DNA from: Anaerolineales bacterium UBA5195
GTDB taxonomy: Bacteria; Chloroflexota; Anaerolineae; Anaerolineales; Villigracilaceae
Direction: 5' to 3'
DNA length: 64,000 nucleotides
Assembly: GCA_002412925.1 (NCBI GenBank)
Contig: DHVZ01000087.1
Location: 62,001-126,000 of the forward strand
Shown here: positions 34,930 through 41,750 of the stretch, piece by piece
Position numbering within the stretch: position 1 is the first letter of the stretch
Layout of the letters: each line of letters begins with the position of its first letter
The notes under the pieces: model-generated
The model's database searches: none
What the model was told of the DNA's origin: nothing
The model's input: only the letters and a program-made list of their open reading frames with translations
Translations under genes and position numbers: made by a program

Positions 34930-35169
34930 TTACTTGACGGGGGTGGGCCTGGTTTTGCTTTTTTGACTGGACTCGTAGTCGGTCACGCGCTTATCGATTT
35001 CATCGGCGGCACGTTCGCGAGTGTAGCCATACTTTTCCTGAAGCAAGCCGGTGAAGACCTCGAACTTACCGGCAGCTCGATCCAGATCATCGTCGGTCAG
35101 TTTGCCCCACCAGGATTTGGCCTCACCTCGGATTTGTTTCCATTTGCCTTCGAAAACATCCTTGTTCAT
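34930..35169 (-). CDS. CsbD family protein
   Basis: The 79-residue protein opens MNKDVFEGKWKQIRGEAKSW and continues WGKLTDDDLDRAAGKFEVF and LLQEKYGYTRERAADEID, the full CsbD pattern. The family is induced in general stress; its biochemical role is unknown. ATG 35169 follows GGAGAC. The C-terminus (SQKSKTRPTPVK) is a basic tail. Confidence 0.88.
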   Translation of the reverse strand: MNKDVFEGKWKQIRGEAKSWWGKLTDDDLDRAAGKFEVFTGLLQEKYGYTRERAADEIDKRVTDYESSQKSKTRPTPVK

Positions 35170-35199
35170 GGTTCGAGTCTCCAGATCATAAAAAAACAA

Positions 35200-35505
35200 G
35201 AAAGCTGTCCCAATTTACGCCGGCGCTCGAGACAGCCTTGGTGCACCGGATTTCAAGTTTGTCGATCCCGCGCAGAAACCGGGACCATCAGCCAGGTGGC
35301 ATCATAAAACGCGAATACTGGAGGCCACAAGAGCCAGGGATTGGGCCGCATGCTCAGGCATCTCACCCTTACTGATAAAACCATCTGCCTCGGTAGAGAA
35401 TGCGATTTTCTGATGGGGCGTCCAGATGGCTGACAACAATACTTGTGACCAGCGCGGTCGATTAAGCCTTTCGGAGTTATTCCAGAGCCGCGCCTGGCGT
35501 GCCAA
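35200..35505 (-). pseudogene. Response-regulator relic, copy B
   Basis: The minus-strand frame contains WTPHQKIAFSTEADGFISKG then EMPEHAAQSLALVASS, the last strand and helix of a receiver domain with the switch Lys, but no N-terminal half with the phospho-acceptor. It is a diverged duplicate of 30396-30680. It lies downstream of hairpin leader copy 3. Confidence 0.6.
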
Positions 35506-35516
35506 AAAGTAAGCCC

Positions 35517-35609
35517 AAATTTGCGTAGATTGTAAAATTATCCTACAATAGGCACCCCCCGGTTGCATCCATCAACCGGGGGGTATTATCCTCCGCCACT
35601 TGGGGGAGG
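35517..35609 (-). repeat. Hairpin leader repeat, copy 3
   Basis: This is the best-preserved hairpin: CCCCCCGGTTG and CAACCGGGGGG pair over 11 bp around a CATCCAT loop, flanked by TTATCCTACAA and CCGCCACTTGGGGGAG. Copies 1 and 2 keep the loop while stem bases co-vary, which suggests selection on the structure. Confidence 0.7.
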
Positions 35610-35645
35610 GGTGGAGAACAGGGGATCTGGTAGTGCATGGCTAGT

Positions 35646-35696
35646 CCCTGACTGTCTGAACTGGTATGCACACCATCACCGATAAGACAGTCAGGG
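35646..35696 (-). terminator. Inverted repeat after the small membrane gene pair
   Basis: CCCTGACTGTCT (35646-35657) pairs with AGACAGTCAGGG (35685-35696), a 12-bp perfect stem. It lies 28 bp beyond the end of the NO-reductase operon read on the minus strand. There is no strong T run, so termination is likely but not certain. Confidence 0.5.
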
Positions 35697-35723
35697 ATGG
35701 CTAATACAACATATGGGTGCACC

Positions 35724-36143
35724 TTATTTTGTTACAACTGGAAACTTCAACGGGTACACTCGTCGCCAGTTACCGAGGGCAAAGGCCAGCAAGCCCGCCG
35801 CTTCTAGCAAGCGGGCGACCAGCACGATGCCTGAGAAGGGCAGGATCGGCGAAAACGCTGCAAACCAGATACCGCTGTTGACCAGGGCAAACGCTGCCCA
35901 ACTCCAGCGTTCATCACCACGTGGGGCCTCCTGTGGGAAGCGCGGCAAAATCCAGAAGGCCATGCCTAACGCGAACTGGGTCATCCAACCCAGAAACATC
36001 ACATCAATATGCGCCGGGAGCAACGCCCAGACCAGCGGCGCAAAGGGAATGCCTTTATTAGCTAGCATCAGCGCCCCGAAGGTTGTTCCCAGCGCGAGAT
36101 AAACCAGGGATAAACGCACGACAAGACGGCTCAAGCGCGGCAT
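35724..36143 (-). CDS. NO-reductase-associated four-TM membrane protein
   Basis: The 139-residue protein has four TM helices and the motif AHIDVMFLGWMTQFALGMAF followed by WILPRF and EAPRG. The upstream neighbour has the same pattern (HLLTFGWLTQLIFGIAIW, MLPKF, ERPRG), so the two are paralogues. The membrane His before the GW motif could bind heme. They follow the quinol NO reductase and a relic of an NnrS-like gene in one operon. The family name is not known to me. Confidence 0.7.
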   Translation of the reverse strand: MPRLSRLVVRLSLVYLALGTTFGALMLANKGIPFAPLVWALLPAHIDVMFLGWMTQFALGMAFWILPRFPQEAPRGDERWSWAAFALVNSGIWFAAFSPILPFSGIVLVARLLEAAGLLAFALGNWRRVYPLKFPVVTK

Positions 36144-36144
36144 C

Positions 36145-36549
36145 TCAGCGGCCTCTCACCCGAAACCAGGCTTGGGCAGCAAATGAGACCCCCGCAACCC
36201 AATGCAACAGTGCCGCTGCCATAAGCGCTGCGCCGCTCCAGGAAAGCACGTTCGCCCCTTGCAGCGGCTCAAAGATGGCGCGCAAGATCAGCCCGGCGTT
36301 CAGGCTGAGGTAGGTCAGCCAGTTGACCCACTCATAACCACGCGGACGCTCACTGGTGAACTTGGGCAGCATCCAGATGGCTATGCCGAAAATGAGTTGT
36401 GTCAGCCAGCCGAAGGTCAGCAGGTGCAGATAGACGGGAAATAGTCCGCTTTGCGGTGTGCCGGGGATTTGCTGGTAGATGCCCAAGCCCAGCGCCAGCA
36501 CGAGTAGTGCCAGCGAAGTTTTGACAAACCAGCGGGTAATGATGGGCAT
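36145..36549 (-). CDS. NO-reductase-associated four-TM membrane protein, paralogue
   Basis: The 134-residue protein has four TM helices and a His in FPVYLHLLTFGWLTQ. ATG 36549 overlaps the stop of the NnrS-like relic (TAATG), which shows that the relic was once the upstream gene of the same operon. GGGAGCAAAGGTTA gives the ribosome-binding site. One base separates its stop from the next gene start. Confidence 0.7.
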   Translation of the reverse strand: MPIITRWFVKTSLALLVLALGLGIYQQIPGTPQSGLFPVYLHLLTFGWLTQLIFGIAIWMLPKFTSERPRGYEWVNWLTYLSLNAGLILRAIFEPLQGANVLSWSGAALMAAALLHWVAGVSFAAQAWFRVRGR

Positions 36550-36722
36550 TAACCTTTGCTCCCTTTGACAATTGAATAAATGGTCAGCCCCAAAAAGAGC
36601 AGAATGGCAACTTCGTTGAGCAACCCGCCCCATTGCCGGACGATCTGATTACTCAACAAATCACCTGCAATGCGAGTGGCCAGGGAGAGCTGCAGCCGGC
36701 TCAGGTGGAGATAGAAGGCGCC
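36549..36722 (-). pseudogene. C-terminal relic of an NnrS-like gene
   Basis: The frame reads GAFYLHLSRLQLSLATRIAG, then RQWGGLLNEVAILLFLGLT and IYSIVKGSKG. The intact NnrS-like protein at 23391 ends with FYVHLALLHLSLILRILGD, WGGLLNEVAILLFLGLT and VYSIIKGSQAK. The relic frame opens directly after a TAA at 36723, 17 bp beyond the NO reductase stop, so about 300 N-terminal residues are gone. Confidence 0.85.
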
Positions 36723-36738
36723 TTATAAGTTTTTGCAT

Positions 36739-39027
36739 CTATGCCTCCGCCGGCTTTTTTCGCATGGCTAAATAGGTCAATAAAGCAGCTATTAGCATTG
36801 GGATCACGCCCGCGACCCCAAAGATCAGGTCGGGGACGATCCGGATCCATTCGATGAATTTGATCAGACTACCGCCCAGGAAAGCCTGGCTGCGAGCGTG
36901 CCAGTACCCATTGTTGACCACATCCACCATTTGCAGCACACCGCCGGGGAAAAGCGTGATCAAAACCATCAGTAGAAGCCCGAGGTTGAGCCCCCAGAAG
37001 CCAACACGGATGTATTTCTCGATGCCCTCCCATTGCTGATCGTTCAAGACCTGGCGCAGCGCAAATGTCAGCAAGGCCATACCAAGCATCCCGAAGACAC
37101 CCATCAGCGCGGCGTGACCGTGATTGGGGGTCAACATGGTGCCAACTTCATAGTAACTGACGATCGGCATGTTGATCAGGAAACCAAACACGCCTGCTCC
37201 GATAAAATTCCAGAAGCCAACCGCCATCAGGAAATAGAACGTCCATTTGTGGGGCATGGCGATTTCTTGACCGCACACCTCGCACTTTCCGCGCGTCAGC
37301 TTGATGAAATCCCAGGCGTCGAGTGTCAAAAGAGTCAGCGGAACCACCTCGAGGGCAGAAAAAACTGCGCTTAACGCCAACGTAATATTCGACTGCCCTG
37401 TCCAATACCAGTGGTGCCCCGTGCCGATGATCCCGCTGCCGAGGAACAGGATTGCGTCAAGATAAATGACGCGGGCGGCAGTCTTGTGAGAGACGATACC
37501 CAGCAGGAAGAAAACAATCGCCACCATCACCGTCGCAAACAATTCAAAGAATCCCTCCACCCACAGGTGAATGATCCAGAAACGCCAGACATCTACAATA
37601 GTGAAATTTGTGGTGCTGGTGAAGAACATGGCAGGCAGGTAGAAGACGGGGATGCCAACGGCCACCAGCATGAAAAGCGAAGCGATCTCATTTCGAGCTG
37701 GGTCCTCGCGCGCCGGTAAAACAGCGCGGATCAAAAGCACCAGCCAGAAGATGAGGCCAATCGCGAGCAGGATCTGCCAGAAGCGTCCAAGATCGAGGAA
37801 CTCCCAACCCTGGTGCCCAAACCAGAACCATAAATTGCCCAGCCAGTTGTTGATACCCAGCATCTCCCCCAACAGGCTTCCGCCCACAACGATGATCAAG
37901 GCCACAAACAGGATATTACCGCCAGCCGCCTGCCATTTGGGTTCCTGTCTGCTGATGGCCGGCGCCAGGAACAAGGCCCCTGCAACAAAAGCCGTGGCAA
38001 TCCAAAACAAGGCTAACTGCAAATGCCAGGTTCTGGCCAGGTTGCTGGGAAGCAGTTGCGAGAGATCCAGACCATAAAATGAACCGGGGTCGGCGCGGTA
38101 GTGAGCAATCAGGGCGCCCAGCATGCCCTGGGCCAGGACCAATACGGCAACAATCAGGAAGTATTTGATGGTGCCTCTCTGGCTGGCAGTTGCAACTCCT
38201 GTCTCGACCGGCTCGGAATGGACATGACCTGTCTTGTCGGCCTTCCAGCCCAGGAAGTCCCATCTCCCAAAAGCAAACAGAACCAGTGCGATCCCGCCCA
38301 GCAATGAGATGATGCTCAAGGCGCTCCACACCAACGTATCGGTAGTGGCGACATTGCCAACCAAAGTATCATACGGAAAATTGTTTGTGTAAGAGTAAGG
38401 CTTGTCAAGACGATTGGCAACCGAGGCCCAGGCCGTCCATGCAAAGAAGGCCGTCAGTTGGCGCAATTCCTGTGGATCGCTGATGGCCTCCCTCTGCAAA
38501 CCGGCATTATTTTCCGGACTGGATAAATACGCTGTCCATTTGACGATCTGATTTTGGAACGAGGCAGTCTCCGCCACTGTGAAGGTTAACGTATTGGTGG
38601 CCGGATCGTAACGATTCTGCTTGAGCAGCTCTGCCACCTGTGCGTTCACTGCAGCCCGTTCGGCAGATGTCAACGCCTCGGGCGTTTTACCGTACAACTG
38701 GCTTGCAATCACGATCGAAGCATCCAGGCCGAGGGTATGCAGGTACTCTGCTGAAAAATCAGGGCCAAGATACGCGCCGTGCCCCCAGATCGTACCATTT
38801 TCCATCAGGCCATACTTCAGGAAGATTTCCTGCCCTGCGCTGATATCGCTGCCCGTGAAAATGGTCGCCCCATCCGCGCCGACTACTTTATCAGGGATTG
38901 GTGGAGCAACCTGGTAGGCATTAACCGTCATCCCAATCAGAATAGAAAAGCCAACGATCATGGAGAGTAAAACGCCAACGCGCCACCAGGGAGACAACCC
39001 TTCTGTTGGAGAATCTTGTTTTGTCAT
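36739..39027 (-). CDS. norZ: Quinol-dependent nitric oxide reductase (qNOR)
   Basis: The 762-residue protein has the fused N-terminal cytochrome-c-like domain without heme Cys (GQEIFLKYGLMENGTIWGHG) and the catalytic NorB part. Ligands are RTWHLQLALFW (low-spin heme), HLWVEGFFELF (FeB His and Glu), GTGHHWYW (FeB His pair) and NHGHAALMG (heme pair). It takes electrons from quinol and reduces two NO to N2O at the membrane. ATG 39027 follows GGAGGA; a GTG one codon earlier is also open. The promoter region has a TTTTGTCAAA palindrome at 39129. It is the operon head for the small membrane pair. Confidence 0.96.
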   Translation of the reverse strand: MTKQDSPTEGLSPWWRVGVLLSMIVGFSILIGMTVNAYQVAPPIPDKVVGADGATIFTGSDISAGQEIFLKYGLMENGTIWGHGAYLGPDFSAEYLHTLGLDASIVIASQLYGKTPEALTSAERAAVNAQVAELLKQNRYDPATNTLTFTVAETASFQNQIVKWTAYLSSPENNAGLQREAISDPQELRQLTAFFAWTAWASVANRLDKPYSYTNNFPYDTLVGNVATTDTLVWSALSIISLLGGIALVLFAFGRWDFLGWKADKTGHVHSEPVETGVATASQRGTIKYFLIVAVLVLAQGMLGALIAHYRADPGSFYGLDLSQLLPSNLARTWHLQLALFWIATAFVAGALFLAPAISRQEPKWQAAGGNILFVALIIVVGGSLLGEMLGINNWLGNLWFWFGHQGWEFLDLGRFWQILLAIGLIFWLVLLIRAVLPAREDPARNEIASLFMLVAVGIPVFYLPAMFFTSTTNFTIVDVWRFWIIHLWVEGFFELFATVMVAIVFFLLGIVSHKTAARVIYLDAILFLGSGIIGTGHHWYWTGQSNITLALSAVFSALEVVPLTLLTLDAWDFIKLTRGKCEVCGQEIAMPHKWTFYFLMAVGFWNFIGAGVFGFLINMPIVSYYEVGTMLTPNHGHAALMGVFGMLGMALLTFALRQVLNDQQWEGIEKYIRVGFWGLNLGLLLMVLITLFPGGVLQMVDVVNNGYWHARSQAFLGGSLIKFIEWIRIVPDLIFGVAGVIPMLIAALLTYLAMRKKPAEA

Positions 39028-39128
39028 CACATTCCTCCGGAAAGATCAGAGTATGAAATTGCGCGGATACCCATCAGCATTTCGAAGCCGTCGCCCCATC
39101 CAGTTTATATTTTTGCTCGTCAGGGTAA

Positions 39129-39149
39129 CTATTTTATTTGACAAAATAG
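39129..39149 (-). promoter_or_regulatory. Candidate regulator site upstream of qNOR
   Basis: CTATTTTATTTGACAAAATAG has 7-bp inverted arms. On the minus strand it contains TTTTGTCAAA, the same core as at 18406-18417. It lies about 100 bp upstream of the qNOR start. Apart from this site and the repeat at 39246, the 39028-39534 gap shows no gene. Confidence 0.45.
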
Positions 39150-39245
39150 ATGCTTACCACAAATATATATTAGCACAATCAGCCTCCCCAAAAAAGTCTT
39201 TCATTGGCAACTCTGCGCTCATGTTCGGCAGACCGGGTCTTATGC

Positions 39246-39308
39246 AAATCGGCTCTTCGGGAATCTCCATGATAGAACCCCGCACGGAAAATCCTAGAGA
39301 CCCTGCAA
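39246..39308. repeat. Dispersed leader-like repeat, copy B
   Basis: ATCGGCTCTTCGGGAATCTC, then AGAACCCCGCACGGAAAATC and AGAGACCC, matches 12018-12105 with a gap. No gene is attached here on either side within 200 bp. Confidence 0.6.
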
Positions 39309-39534
39309 ATCTCCATACTTGCCTCGGTCTTGATCGTGACTCTGAATGGGATGTAATTACTCGGGCAGAATCCCCGGCGCAGAGAAACAAGGCTCACCCC
39401 CGAATTTAATCCTGCCTCGCTTTAGCCGCGGAATTCACGAGTTTAGATAACTTTGGCCGGCTCAATCCTGCGAGTCGGCCAACACGTTTTGCCTTTCAAG
39501 ACACTTTTCAACCTCAGCGCGGGCTAATTCGCAA

Positions 39535-39741
39535 CTATATCCCCGGCTTCATTATCCGCGTGAACAAAGCAGATGCCGTCATCTTGCGGATCTCCCTCTC
39601 CCCCACCTGTTCCAACCACTTTTGCAACAAACGATCGCACGAATCAACCGTCCGATCTGACAATCCCTCAGCGCTTTTGAAGCTGACCAAGCCTTGAATG
39701 GCTTTACTGAGAACCAACGAGCCCGACGAGCGCAGGTTCAT
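39535..39741 (-). pseudogene. Tyrosine recombinase N-terminal fragment
   Basis: ATG 39741 follows GGAGGAG. The 68-residue product reads LVLSKAIQGLVSFKSAEGLS, DRTVDSCDRLLQKWLEQVG and REIRKMTASAL, the SAM-like core-binding domain of XerC/D-type integrases. It stops (KPGI) before the catalytic domain with its Arg-His-Arg-Tyr set. The neighbouring tRNA fragment supports an integrative-element origin. Confidence 0.7.
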
Positions 39742-39819
39742 CACAAACTCCTCCAGAATGAGAATGTCTGCCAACCTATCATCGTCGGGCTAACCCTGGC
39801 AGAGCCAGGATAAACAAAA

Positions 39820-39846
39820 AACCATAGCCCCTGCGGAGCTATGGTT
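39820..39846. terminator. Hairpin beside the tRNA fragment
   Basis: AACCATAGC (39820-39828) pairs with GCTATGGTT (39838-39846). It follows an A run on the plus strand, so it would end transcription leftwards on the minus strand. Confidence 0.55.
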
Positions 39847-39855
39847 CATCAAAAG

Positions 39856-39898
39856 TTGCGGGGACAGGACTCGAACCTGCGACCTCCGGGTTATGAGC
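39856..39898 (-). pseudogene. 3' half of an initiator tRNA-fMet (tRNA fragment)
   Basis: On the minus strand: GGCTCATAACCC (CAT anticodon), GGAGGTCG, T arm GCAGGTTCGAGTCCTGT and acceptor end CCCCGCAA. The acceptor end fits the initiator tRNA. Homology stops within the 5' side of the anticodon stem, and no D arm or 5' acceptor strand follows. Such 3' tRNA fragments commonly mark attachment sites. The rest of 39775-40190 holds no recognisable gene. Confidence 0.75.
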
Positions 39899-40192
39899 CA
39901 CCGGCCCAAATTCGCAACCTTTGACCCTAAAGCTCGTGTTTTTGGGGTAGCCCGAGGGTCATAGGTTCAAGCCAGCCCGACGAGATTAGATCAGCAGTTT
40001 TAGGATACTGAAGCCCATTATACTCTCCGGCAACTTTGAACTCAACCCTAGTTTTCATTCTGCCGCCGGCGATAAATAACCATGAATTCAGCCCCAAATA
40101 TCACAGCTCCAATGAGCTTGAGGCCGCTTCCTTAAAAAATTTAAGTACAACCATACAACTCAGGAATACGTAGAATCCAAACAGTTCTCGTT

Positions 40193-40221
40193 ATATTTTC
40201 CCCATAAATATGGTAAAATAT
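40193..40221. promoter_or_regulatory. Palindrome upstream of the toxin-antitoxin pair
   Basis: ATATTTTCCCCATAAATATG onwards to 40221 forms inverted arms ATATTTT/AAAATAT. It lies 16 bp before the antitoxin ATG and fits autoregulation by an antitoxin. Confidence 0.55.
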
Positions 40222-40236
40222 AAATATAGGTGAAAT

Positions 40237-40476
40237 ATGAAAACAACAATTGAAATTCCCGAACCACTCTTTCGACAGGCAAAAGCCAAGGCCGCCATGG
40301 ATGGTCTCACTTTGCGCGATCTTTTCGTACGTGGGCTGCAATTGGCAGTGCAAACCCCATCAACCACCACTAAACATCGCGCAACTTTCCCATTGATCCG
40401 CGCTGCCAAAAGTGCCCCGCGCCTCACTGATGAACAAATCTACGCGGCCCTGAACACAGATGAAGGGATCGTCTGA
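40237..40476 (+). CDS. VapB-type antitoxin
   Basis: The 79-residue protein starts MKTTIEIPEPLFRQAKAKAA, a ribbon-helix-helix DNA-binding start, with an acidic flexible C-terminus that would wrap the toxin. AGGTG lies 5 bp before the ATG. Its TGA shares one base with the toxin ATG, so the two are co-translated. It is expected to repress its own promoter at the adjacent palindrome. Confidence 0.8.
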   Translation: MKTTIEIPEPLFRQAKAKAAMDGLTLRDLFVRGLQLAVQTPSTTTKHRATFPLIRAAKSAPRLTDEQIYAALNTDEGIV

Positions 40477-40904
40477 TGGCTACGCTTTGTGATGTCAATT
40501 GCTTGTTGGCTTTTTGTTACGACCGACATATCCACCACTCCAATGCAATAACCTGGCTCGAATCGCAGGATGAATTGTCTGTGGTAATTTGTCGCATTAC
40601 CCAGTTGAGCTTGCTTCGGTTACTGACGAATGCAAGCGTGATGGGCAACGATGTTTGCAACTTGGAACAGGCTTGGATCATTTATGATACCTTGATGGGG
40701 GATGAACGGTTTGACTTCTCCACAGAGCCCATGGATTTGGAGCAACACTTGCGCAGGTATACTGTGGGCGGACGGGTTTCTCCCAAATTGTGGCAGGATG
40801 CATATCTGGCCGCCTTTGCACGTGCTGCCAAATACCATTTGGTCACTTTTGATGGAGGCTTTCAGCAATATGATGGATTACGTTTAACCCTCCTCGGAGC
40901 TTAG
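40476..40904 (+). CDS. PIN-domain toxin (VapC family)
   Basis: The 142-residue protein has the PIN acidic residues: Asp in LCDVNCLLA, Glu-containing helix after ICRITQLSLLRL, Asp in KLWQDAYLAAFA and Asp in LVTFDGGF. It should be an RNase that cuts RNA when free of its antitoxin. The pair lies inside the presumed island, between the tRNA fragment and the left repeat. Confidence 0.85.
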   Translation: MATLCDVNCLLAFCYDRHIHHSNAITWLESQDELSVVICRITQLSLLRLLTNASVMGNDVCNLEQAWIIYDTLMGDERFDFSTEPMDLEQHLRRYTVGGRVSPKLWQDAYLAAFARAAKYHLVTFDGGFQQYDGLRLTLLGA

Positions 40905-41099
40905 TTGCTCTATAGTTGACTTTGTTATGGTCAGGAAATAGTAAACCTGTTGTTTGCGGTGTCAGAGCGCGACATAACAATCCATCTACAGGATGATGTT
41001 ATCATAACGTTACTACAACAAAATAGCGCGGTGTATAGCTGGAATATGGCTAAAAAATTCGCAGACGGAACGTAGGTGCATGGTGTATAGAAAAAATAT

Positions 41100-41174
41100 A
41101 ATCGAAGAGAACCGGCTGCAAGATATCGGTTCTCTTCGATTATTTTAGCGGCCCCGACGGGGTTCGGGGCCGCT
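41100..41174. terminator. Two strong hairpins downstream of the toxin gene
   Basis: AATCGAAGAGAACCG (41100-41114) pairs with 41127-41141 over 15 bp. AGCGGCCCCG (41147-41156) pairs with CGGGGCCGCT (41165-41174) and is followed by TTTGCT. The second shares GCGGCCCCGACGGG with the tRNA fragment at 53073. No gene is seen in 40905-41287. Confidence 0.6.
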
Positions 41175-41287
41175 TTGCTAAATTTAAGCCAACTATGATT
41201 ATTTTGCAATAACGAGTGAATTTTATGCGGGGAAAATGTGATTGTCAAGAATATTCTGACCAATATCTACATATTTTCCATCGTATC

Positions 41288-41394
41288 CAATAAAAAACAC
41301 ACCCGCAAGGTGTGTTTTTTGCTCGTCGGCACCCTGCCCGTTGTTTTTACCATTATTGGCCTCGAAGGGCTGCTCTAAGAGCAATGGTAAAATT
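41288..41394 (+). repeat. Island flanking repeat, left copy
   Basis: The unit starts with a terminator-like hairpin (41292-41320, arms AAAAAACACACC/GGTGTGTTTTTT). It continues to an element bounded by TTTTTACCATT (41344) and CAATGGTAAAA. It matches 53215-53330 in the same orientation. The stretch 41395-41750 carries open frames on the plus strand but none I can identify. Confidence 0.75.
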
Positions 41395-41750
41395 TCCCAA
41401 TCCTTTGATTCTCCGCAAAAAACAAAGCGATCAGTGGAACTGTTATCGTGGTGGTGTATCATTTCAGGGGCATATTTCGGTAATTGGTTTTGGTAGGTGC
41501 CTTACCTGGATGACTGGCGAGCGGTACTGTGCCGGAGAGAATGGGTAGGATTCATCCCATCGCCACCGGTATCTATCAGTGGGACAATCAACTTCACGAA
41601 TACAAAGACCTATGCTGTCCGCCGGATAATTTGCAACCGCTTGACCACTTTGATGGCAGGTTGCATCCCATCACGAATGAGATGTGCCGCAATTTGTACA
41701 GCGCCAACGCTGCCCCTGCCCATCCCGACAACATTTGTGGTCGATCGTTA

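Noticed and set aside
39856..39898. Functional tRNA-fMet
   Set aside because: Only the anticodon, T arm and 3' acceptor strand are present; the D arm and 5' acceptor strand are missing.
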